DNA from: DAOSVX01 sp964440405
GTDB taxonomy: Bacteria > Bacillota_I > Bacilli_A > RF39 > UBA660
DNA: 11,884 nucleotides
Assembly (NCBI GenBank): GCA_964440405.1
Contig: CAYTSB010000027.1
Coordinates: 1 to 11,884, forward strand
Direction of reading: 5' to 3'
Positions 1-5,465 of the stretch are shown piece after piece. The position numbers and the translations under genes were made by a program. How positions within the stretch are numbered: the stretch's first letter is position 1; the number at the start of each line of letters is the position of its first letter. The notes beneath the pieces are model-generated. The model had not been told where the DNA came from. It did no database searches and saw only the letters and a program-made list of their open reading frames with translations.

Positions 1-2
1 AG

Positions 3-1165
3 CAAATTCATACGGCAACTAATTTAACCTTGGCAGCAGGTGGAACTAATTACTATGCTTTAACCATTGATGCTTTGCAAACATTTAATAACTTTAGAGG
101 GTATGTCTTAGTTGAGTCTTATAAAGAAACAACACTGGTTAATAAAATTTTAACAGCTCATCCACCGGTCAGTGATGCAATAGCTAGCACTTATGTAAGC
201 ACTGAATCAGGAATAAATTTTGCGGCAATGTCAAGTCCAACCAACGGTCAGGGATTATATATTAATAATAAAATAAATATTGCAGGAGATTCAACTCAAG
301 GAACAATTAAATATTTTAGAGGTGGAACATCTTGTTATATCGGTGGAGCACAAATAGCAAATAGTACCACCTGTACAACGGCTGGCGGAACTTGGACAGA
401 TTATCATTGCTCGTTATCAGATTCTCAAAATGCATGTACTGTGGCTGGGGGAACATTCTATGAGTTAAAAAACAATGTCATGTTTGCCGGTAAAGCGTGG
501 AAAATAATCAGAATCAATGCTGATGAAAGTATCAGATTAATCTATAATGGGACAAGTCCAACAGCCAGAGGATCAAAGGCCCATCTTGGAACAACTAATT
601 TTAATACAAATTATAATAGTAACAAATATATAGGGTATACATATGATACATCAACAAATAGTACTATCAAAGGATTAGTAGATACTTGGTAAGTTATGTG
701 AGTTTTTTGACAGATTCCGGATTTTGTAATGATCGAAGCGGAACTAGTTCAGCATACGGAGCATATTTAAGATTATATACTAATAAAACACCGACATTCA
801 GCTGTCCAAATATAGCAGGAGATTTATATACAATAAGCAGTAATAGCATTGGAAATAAAAAGCTGACATATCCAATCGGATTAATAACAGCAGATGAAAT
901 AGGGTATGCAGGAGTATTATACGGAAATGCAACTGGAACAAACCTTGCATGTTATTTGGAAATTGGCGACAACTACTGGACAATGAGTCCTGCTAAATAT
1001 AGTACAGAAGCTTTTGAACTTTCAGCAGGATATGGCGCTCTATTTGGTATCTATCAAGTAGGTCTTTACAGCTTTGGTTATCGGCCAGTTATTAATTTAA
1101 AAGCAGATGTTTTGGTTTCGAGTGGAACTGGAACTTTAGTTGATCCATGGATAATAGCATCATAA
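3..1165 (+). pseudogene. Secreted surface protein with DUF6273-like C-terminus, 5'-partial and frameshifted
   Basis: The frame is open from the window edge, so the N-terminus lies upstream. It reads to a TAA at 690-692 just after ..IKGLVDTW. The homologous continuation (VSYVSFLTDSGFCNDRSG..) resumes in another frame from about 686 and runs to the TAA at 1163-1165. Together they read as one protein of about 385 visible residues. The middle holds a Cys/Gly-rich stretch with two related units (CTTAGGTW at 372, CTVAGGTF at 435), then a WKIIRINADESIRLIYNG segment. The C-terminus (YWTMSP .. RPVINLKADVLVSSGTGTL) resembles DUF6273-type domains of surface proteins in uncultured gut Firmicutes; that family call is from memory. 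No function is known. The break could be a real mutation, a phase-variable state or an assembly error. Low lysine and high Ser/Thr/Gly/Asn content fits an exported protein. No signal peptide can be seen because the start is missing. Confidence 0.65.
372..467 (+). repeat. Two diverged 21-residue Cys/Gly units inside the surface protein
   Basis: The units begin CTTAGGTWTD (codons from 372) and CTVAGGTFYE (from 435), exactly 63 nt apart. Each has a Cys, then A-G-G-T and an aromatic residue. At the DNA level they share tgtac, ggctgg and ggaac. A third Cys-containing stretch (CYIGGAQIANSTT) lies just before them. They look like an old internal duplication. Confidence 0.6.
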
Positions 1166-1180
1166 AAACTATAAATTATA

Positions 1181-1207
1181 AATAATACTATATAGTATTA
1201 TTTTTTT
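1181..1207 (+). terminator. Palindromic intrinsic terminator after the surface protein gene
   Basis: Bases 1181-1202 form a perfect 22-bp palindrome (half site aataatactat). The T tract runs on through 1207. It sits 15 nt after the stop codon and just before the lon promoter. The stem is all A/T except two pairs, so it is weak by GC content, but position and T tract support a terminator. Confidence 0.7.
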
Positions 1208-1218
1208 GTAATTATACT

Positions 1219-1247
1219 TTGACAAAACAACTATTTATCTATATAAT
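1219..1247 (+). promoter_or_regulatory. Consensus sigma-A promoter of lon
   Basis: TTGACA (1219-1224) and TATAAT (1242-1247) are both perfect matches, separated by 17 bases. The expected start of transcription is near 1254, giving a leader of about 23 nt. No CIRCE (HrcA) inverted repeat and no recognisable CtsR heptad repeat is seen around it. Confidence 0.85.
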
Positions 1248-1262
1248 AAAATCTAATATTTT

Positions 1263-1273
1263 AAGGAAGTGAT
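1263..1273 (+). promoter_or_regulatory. Strong ribosome binding site of lon
   Basis: AAGGAAGTGAT, followed by CTC and the ATG, matches the extended anti-Shine-Dalgarno complement AAGGAGGTGAT at all but one base. It fixes the start at 1277. Confidence 0.85.
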
Positions 1274-1276
1274 CTC

Positions 1277-3586
1277 ATGAAAAACAACTTACCCGTAATG
1301 TTACTAAAAGGATTGATTTTACTACCTTATCAAGAAGTTCGTTTAGAATTAAATAATAATTTATCAAGAAGAATAGTAGAAATATCATCTAAAAATCATA
1401 ATGACCAGGTATTAGTTGTTTGTCCGATTGATCAAATGGAAGAAAACCCCTCTGTAAGTGATTTGCCTAGAGTAGGGGTAATAGGTAAAATTAAAACTAA
1501 AGTTGAATTACCTAATGGTTTAAGAGTAGTTATTAATGGCCTGGAAAGAGTTAAAGTAGAAGACTATTATAATTATCAAAATGAAGATTTTTTAGGGTCA
1601 GAAGTTATTAAAATTGAACTTCCTAAATTTAATGAAATAGAAGAAAAAGCTAAAATTAAGAAATTAAAAAGTATTACTGTTAAATATATTAATGCTAATC
1701 CTAATGTTTCTAATTCTATTTTAAATATGGTTAAAAAGACTGATGATTTAGATAAATTAACTGCTATTATTACTTCTTTTATTCCTTTTAGTATTGAAAA
1801 AAAAATTCTTTATATGTGTGAATTAAATTCACTAAAAAGAGCAGAAAGCTTAATTAAAGACTTAACTATTGAATTAGAAATATTATCATTAGATAAAAAA
1901 ATCGATTATGAATTAAAAAACAGTTTGGAAAGTACCCAAAAAGAATTTATTCTAAGAGAAAAGATTAAGGAAATTAGAAAAGAACTTGGTGAAGAAGATT
2001 ATAAAGAACAAGAAATAGCTAATTATAATAAATTATTAATAGGATTAGATTTAAATTCAAAAACCAAAACTAAAATTCAAAATGAAATTCATAAATATGA
2101 AACAATGAATATTCAAAGTCCAGAGATATCTTTACAGAGAAATTATTTGGATACTTTATTAAATCTGCCTTGGAATATTTTAAGTAAAGATGAAGTTGAT
2201 TTAAAAAAGATTAAAAGAAAACTAGATCAAAGTCATTATGGATTAGAAAAAGTTAAAACTAGAATTATTGAGTATATTGCTGTTAAAAAAAGAAATAAAG
2301 ATTTAATTGCTCCAATTATTTGCTTAATTGGGCCACCAGGAGTTGGTAAAACTACTTTAGCGATGTCAATTGCTAATGCTTTGAATAAAGAGTTTTATAA
2401 AATTAGTGTTGGTGGTTTAAATGATTCTAATGAATTAATTGGTCATAGAAGAACTTATTTGGGAGCTTCTCCAGGTCGAATTATGCAGAGTATTATTAAA
2501 TGTAATACTAAAAATCCTTTAATATTAATTGATGAAATTGATAAAATGGTCAAAGATATCAAGGGTGATCCTGCCAGTACCTTACTTGATATTTTAGATG
2601 TCAATCAAAATAAGATGTTTATTGATAATTATCTAGAAGAGCCTTTCTCATTAAATAATGTTTTATTTATAACAACAGCTAATAATGAAGAAACTATTCC
2701 TTTGGAGTTAAAAGATCGTTTAGAAATCATTAATCTATATTCCTATTCTTTATATGAAAAATTAGATATTGCTAAAAAGCATTTAATTCCAAAGATATTT
2801 AGTGAACATTTAGTAAGTAGTAAAAACATTGTTTTAAATGATGAAATAATTGTTTATATTATAAATAAATATACTAAAGAAGCTGGAGTAAGAGATTTAG
2901 AGCGTAAATTAGCAACTATCGTTAGGAAAGTAGTAACTAATTATGATTTAAATAAAAAGGAAGCCAAGATAAACATTACTATAGATAATGTTAAAGAATA
3001 TCTGGATAATGCTATTTATGATAACTTAAAAATAAAGACTAATAATTATGGCATTGTTAATGCTTTAGCTTATACTTTATATGGTGGTTCAATTTTAAAA
3101 ATAGAAACAGTTTTGTATAACGGTAAAGATAACATTACAATTACTGGCAGTTTAGGTAAAGTAATGTTAGAAAGCGTTAAAGTTGCTTTAAGTTATCTTA
3201 AGAATAATTTAGATTTTTACAAGATTAATGAAAAGAGTTTAAAAAGCAAAGATTTACATTTACATGTTTTAGAAGGTGCTGTTAAAAAAGAAGGACCAAG
3301 TGCCGGAGTGGCTATAACTACTGCTATTCTTAGTCTTCTTTTAAAAGAAAAAATAGATGATAGTATTGCTTTTACTGGTGAAATATCATTGCAGGGAGAA
3401 ATTCTTAAAGTTGGTGGTATTAAAGAAAAAATTATTGGTGCATATAATGAAGGAGTTACTAGAATATATCTTCCTTCAGCCAATAAAAATGATCTGGATG
3501 AAATACCAGAAGATATTAAGGTTAAAATGGAATTTATATTAGTAAATAACTATCAGGAAATTTATCATTCTCTATTTAAAAAATAA
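1277..3586 (+). CDS. lon: ATP-dependent protease LonA (endopeptidase La)
   Basis: A 769-residue LonA, close to the usual length of about 770-800. It unfolds and degrades damaged and regulatory proteins in the cytosol as an ATP-driven hexamer. Domains in order: N-terminal substrate-binding LON domain (about 4-190, starting LPVMLLKGLILLPYQEVRLE), a helical linker (about 195-300), the AAA+ module with Walker A GPPGVGKT (352-359, Lys358) and Walker B LILIDEID (415-422, Asp419/Glu420), and the S16 protease domain from about 580. The catalytic dyad is intact: Ser675 in KEGPSAG and Lys716 in GGIKEK. The start has a near-perfect ribosome binding site and its own consensus promoter. In Bacillus subtilis, lonA lies in a region that also holds spoVID and ysxE, so the gene order here is partly conserved. 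Family assignment is certain; the specific substrates are unknown. Confidence 0.98.
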   Translation: MKNNLPVMLLKGLILLPYQEVRLELNNNLSRRIVEISSKNHNDQVLVVCPIDQMEENPSVSDLPRVGVIGKIKTKVELPNGLRVVINGLERVKVEDYYNYQNEDFLGSEVIKIELPKFNEIEEKAKIKKLKSITVKYINANPNVSNSILNMVKKTDDLDKLTAIITSFIPFSIEKKILYMCELNSLKRAESLIKDLTIELEILSLDKKIDYELKNSLESTQKEFILREKIKEIRKELGEEDYKEQEIANYNKLLIGLDLNSKTKTKIQNEIHKYETMNIQSPEISLQRNYLDTLLNLPWNILSKDEVDLKKIKRKLDQSHYGLEKVKTRIIEYIAVKKRNKDLIAPIICLIGPPGVGKTTLAMSIANALNKEFYKISVGGLNDSNELIGHRRTYLGASPGRIMQSIIKCNTKNPLILIDEIDKMVKDIKGDPASTLLDILDVNQNKMFIDNYLEEPFSLNNVLFITTANNEETIPLELKDRLEIINLYSYSLYEKLDIAKKHLIPKIFSEHLVSSKNIVLNDEIIVYIINKYTKEAGVRDLERKLATIVRKVVTNYDLNKKEAKINITIDNVKEYLDNAIYDNLKIKTNNYGIVNALAYTLYGGSILKIETVLYNGKDNITITGSLGKVMLESVKVALSYLKNNLDFYKINEKSLKSKDLHLHVLEGAVKKEGPSAGVAITTAILSLLLKEKIDDSIAFTGEISLQGEILKVGGIKEKIIGAYNEGVTRIYLPSANKNDLDEIPEDIKVKMEFILVNNYQEIYHSLFKK

Positions 3587-3613
3587 CATATTAAATCATT
3601 TTTTTCATAAGAT
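3587..3613 (+). promoter_or_regulatory. Possible sigma-E-like promoter before the spoVID-like gene
   Basis: CATATT (3587-3592) and CATAAGAT (3606-3613) resemble the Bacillus sigma-E -35 (KMATATT) and -10 (CATACAMT) elements, 13 bases apart where about 14 is usual. Bacillus spoVID belongs to the mother-cell sigma-E regulon, which makes this worth noting. Such AT-rich motifs arise easily by chance, so confidence is low. Confidence 0.35.
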
Positions 3614-3636
3614 TAATTAGAAAGGAATGATTTTTT
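3593..3636 (+). terminator. Hairpin with T tract that also covers the next gene's ribosome binding site
   Basis: Bases 3593-3606 pair with 3620-3633 over 14 continuous pairs (12 Watson-Crick, 2 G-U) around a 13-nt loop, and T's run to 3636. This is an intrinsic-terminator shape directly after lon. The 3' arm contains the AAAGGA (3621-3626) that serves the gene starting at 3639. The same element could therefore end lon transcription and hide the ribosome binding site on any read-through RNA. Folding is deduced by eye. Confidence 0.7.
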
Positions 3637-3638
3637 GT

Positions 3639-4280
3639 ATGAAAACAATGGTACCGTTTGTTAAAGATGTAAAATTTAGTTCTAGAATCCATGAAATATG
3701 CAGTATGTCTTTAGAACATGAACTTAATATTAAGGAAGATGAAATTAAAGGGGATTTTATTATCAGTGGGGAATATCGCCCTAATGAAATAAGTATTACT
3801 AAGGAAAAGTTTTTTTATCGCATCCCTTTTACGGTAGATGTAACTGATAATCTTGATCGTGATAGTATTAATTTTAATATTGAGGACTTTTATTATGATT
3901 TAATAGGTGATGATACCTTACAGGTAAATATTGAATTCAGTGTTGAAGGAAATGAACTGCCAAGGGCTGAAGCAAAAGAAGAAATTGAAGAATTATTTCG
4001 TGAGCCAGAAGCGATCTATGAAGATGTTCCAGTTCCAGTAATTGAGGAAGCAAAAGAAAATGAAAGATTAAAAAAGAGTGAAACTGAGAGTATTATATCT
4101 AAAGTTAGCAGTGAAGAAGAAACATATACTAAATATCATGTTCATATTGTTAGGGAAAATGATACTTTAGAATCAATCTGTACTTTATATAATGTTAATC
4201 CTGATGTGATTAAACTATATAATAATAAAGAAGAAATAGCTTTAAATGATAAAATTTTAATACCAGAAAATTATGAATAA
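3639..4280 (+). CDS. SpoVID-like spore morphogenesis protein (short form, C-terminal LysM)
   Basis: A 213-residue protein in two parts. The N-terminal ~105 residues (VPFVKDVKFSSRIHEICSMS, later DFIISGEYRPNE) match the SPOCS-type fold of SpoVID and related coat proteins. An acidic, Glu-rich linker (about 105-163) follows, then a LysM motif (about 166-212: YHVHIVRENDTLESICTLYN .. DKILIPENY). In Bacillus, SpoVID drives encasement of the forespore by coat proteins, and its LysM binds lipid II in the mother cell. Bacillus SpoVID is about 575 residues, so this form lacks most of the long central region. An ATG at 3627 is in frame, but it lies inside the ribosome binding site hairpin; 3639 has AAAGGA 12 nt upstream and is preferred. 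The next gene, of the YsxE family, overlaps it by 8 nt, the same pairing as in Bacillus, which strengthens the call. Confidence 0.82.
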   Translation: MKTMVPFVKDVKFSSRIHEICSMSLEHELNIKEDEIKGDFIISGEYRPNEISITKEKFFYRIPFTVDVTDNLDRDSINFNIEDFYYDLIGDDTLQVNIEFSVEGNELPRAEAKEEIEELFREPEAIYEDVPVPVIEEAKENERLKKSETESIISKVSSEEETYTKYHVHIVRENDTLESICTLYNVNPDVIKLYNNKEEIALNDKILIPENYE

Positions 4281-5190
4281 AACTTTAGAAGTTTTAAAAA
4301 GTATCTATAAACCATATCGTTATACTATTAAAAATAAATCAACAATTATTGAAACAACTAGTGGAAACTATGTTTTAAAAGAAAAAGGCGAAAAAGATAT
4401 TAAAGAGCTTTATGCTTATTTATCTTCAAGAGCTTTTACCAATTTTGCTCCGTTAGTTGATGGTGAAAGAAAAGATTTAAATGTTTTTAATTATATTGAA
4501 GATATTGAAACCCCTAAGGAGCAAAGAGCAAGTGATCTGGTTAATGTAGTAGCATCTTTACATAATAAAACGACTTATTTTAAAGAAGTAAGTGAAGAAA
4601 ATTATCATGAAATATTTGATAATATAAATGATAATATTTTACATTTAAAAGATTATTATCAAAATTTAATTTTAGAAATAGAGAAAGAAATATATATGGC
4701 TCCTAGTCACTATGAATTAATTAGAAATTCGTCTAAAATAATGTCGGCTTTGGAATTTTGTAAAGAAGAATTACTTAATTGGTATGAATTGGTTAAAAAA
4801 ACTAATAAACAAAGAGTGGCTTTAATTCATAATAATTTAGAAATAGGCCATTTGTTAAAAGGAGAACAAGATGTTTTAATAAGTTGGGATAAAGCCAAAG
4901 TAGATAGTCCAGTCCTAGATTTAATTAAATTTTATCAAAAAAATTATTTGGATACTGATTTTGAAGTTTTATTTGACAAATATAATGAAAGATATCCCTT
5001 AACCAATGATGAAAAAAAGTTGTTTTTTGTTATAATTTCTATTCCACCTAAAGTTTTATTAGATGAGTCAGAATTTAATAATTGTAAAAAAGTAAGAGTG
5101 GCTTTAGATTATTTATACAAAACTGAAATGCTAGTAAGGCCATACTATTCGATAGAGGAGAAAGAACAGGAAAACGACTTCCATGAGTAA
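4273..5190 (+). CDS. YsxE/CotS-family spore coat kinase-fold protein, probable pseudokinase
   Basis: A 305-residue protein with an aminoglycoside-phosphotransferase-like (CotS/YsxE) fold. Visible landmarks: a nucleotide-lobe-like start (YTIKNKSTIIETTSGNYVLK, Lys in YVLKEKG), a degenerate catalytic loop HNNLEIGHLL (186-195), and a metal-loop-like segment LISWDKAKVDSPVLDL with Asp206. Active members carry an HGDLHxxN-type loop; here the catalytic Asp position is Asn188 and the metal-binding Asn position is His193, so phosphotransfer is doubtful. CotS and YsxE are spore coat proteins in Bacillus. The ATG lies inside the end of the spoVID-like gene (8-nt overlap) with no clear ribosome binding site, which suggests translational coupling. 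The 3' end overlaps a small gene on the other strand by 60 nt. The family call rests on motifs plus the spoVID context. Confidence 0.75.
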   Translation: MNKTLEVLKSIYKPYRYTIKNKSTIIETTSGNYVLKEKGEKDIKELYAYLSSRAFTNFAPLVDGERKDLNVFNYIEDIETPKEQRASDLVNVVASLHNKTTYFKEVSEENYHEIFDNINDNILHLKDYYQNLILEIEKEIYMAPSHYELIRNSSKIMSALEFCKEELLNWYELVKKTNKQRVALIHNNLEIGHLLKGEQDVLISWDKAKVDSPVLDLIKFYQKNYLDTDFEVLFDKYNERYPLTNDEKKLFFVIISIPPKVLLDESEFNNCKKVRVALDYLYKTEMLVRPYYSIEEKEQENDFHE

Positions 5191-5355
5191 TAAAAAAATA
5201 TTGAATCGAAAAGGAAAAATTAAAGTAATGATTAGTTGATAAAAAATTAATCCCAGTAAAATAAAGATTAAGAAAATTCTGAAAATCGAAGAAGATTGTT
5301 TGGGAGGTCGTGGTGGCGGACAGGGTGGTGGGCATGGTGGCGGACAACTATTCAT
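5131..5355 (-). CDS. Small membrane protein with CPPP-repeat N-terminus
   Basis: A 74-residue protein of unknown function. The first 18 residues are MNSCPPPCPPPCPPPRPP: three CPPP units encoded by a 12-nt tandem repeat. Two hydrophobic segments follow (about 27-47 and 51-71), with FPFR between them and a YRIVWPY tail. The ATG at 5355 has AGGTGAT 3 nt upstream, the same arrangement as neighbouring genes, and a -10-like element further up, which makes it a real gene and not a shadow. It ends inside ysxE on the opposite strand. Another minus-strand frame starting at 5347 overlaps it but has no such signal. With Cys-Pro repeats next to a membrane anchor, it might bind metal or join disulfide-linked assemblies; that is speculation. 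Its placement beside coat genes hints at, but does not prove, a role in sporulation. Confidence 0.68.
   Translation of the reverse strand: MNSCPPPCPPPCPPPRPPKQSSSIFRIFLIFILLGLIFYQLIITLIFPFRFNIFLLLMEVVFLFFLLYRIVWPY
5311..5346 (-). repeat. Three 12-nt tandem repeats encoding CPPP
   Basis: Plus-strand units are tggtggcggaca (5311-5322), gggtggtgggca (5323-5334) and tggtggcggaca (5335-5346); the outer two are identical. A partial unit precedes at 5301-5310. This is by far the most G-rich stretch in an AT-rich window. Confidence 0.85.
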
Positions 5356-5358
5356 AAT

Positions 5359-5365
5359 ATCACCT
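5359..5365 (-). promoter_or_regulatory. Ribosome binding site of the CPPP protein
   Basis: AGGTGAT on the minus strand, 3 nt before the ATG at 5355. It decides this start against the alternative ATG at 5347 in another frame. Confidence 0.75.
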
Positions 5366-5370
5366 AATAT

Positions 5371-5378
5371 AATGTATG
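5371..5378 (-). promoter_or_regulatory. Possible -10 element of the CPPP gene
   Basis: The minus strand reads CATACATT, a match to the Bacillus sigma-E -10 form CATACAMT except at one position; it also fits the sigma-K form CATANNNTA. It lies 5 bases before the ribosome binding site, as -10 elements do elsewhere in this window. No good -35 is seen at the expected distance, so this is tentative. Confidence 0.35.
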
Positions 5379-5381
5379 CCT

Positions 5382-5416
5382 AAAGATAAATATCATCTAG
5401 GTATTTATCTTTTTTT
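5382..5416 (+). terminator. Strong intrinsic terminator closing the spoVID-ysxE unit
   Basis: AAAGATAAATA (5382-5392) pairs perfectly with TATTTATCTTT (5402-5412) around a 9-nt loop, with seven T's through 5416. The T tract shows that it acts on plus-strand transcripts. Those would reach it only after running antisense through the whole CPPP gene. Confidence 0.8.
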
Positions 5417-5419
5417 ATG

Positions 5420-5448
5420 TGGAAAAATAAATTAATAAATGATATACT
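5420..5448 (+). promoter_or_regulatory. Sigma-A promoter of the prepilin operon
   Basis: TGGAAA (5420-5425, 4 of 6) lies 17 bases before TATACT (5443-5448, 5 of 6), which carries an extended TGa (5440-5442). The expected transcript start is near 5455, leaving a leader of about 11 nt. AGGTGAG (5456-5462) stands 3 nt before the ATG. Confidence 0.65.
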
Positions 5449-5465
5449 AAATAATAGGTGAGTAT

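Noticed and set aside
798..983. Minus-strand open frame of 61 codons inside the surface protein gene
   Set aside because: No ribosome binding site, and it lies opposite a clearly coding frame; Leu/Phe/His-rich shadow composition.
3217..3483. Minus-strand open frame opposite the Lon protease domain
   Set aside because: The plus strand holds the conserved catalytic region of Lon; no start signals on the minus strand.
3627..3638. In-frame ATG giving a 4-residue longer SpoVID-like protein
   Set aside because: It sits within one base of AAAGGA, inside the hairpin arm, so it cannot be served by that ribosome binding site.
5075..5347. Second minus-strand frame overlapping the CPPP gene
   Set aside because: Its ATG at 5347 has no ribosome binding site of its own, whereas the 5355 start has AGGTGAT at the spacing used by neighbours; a Ser/Thr/Phe-rich shadow.
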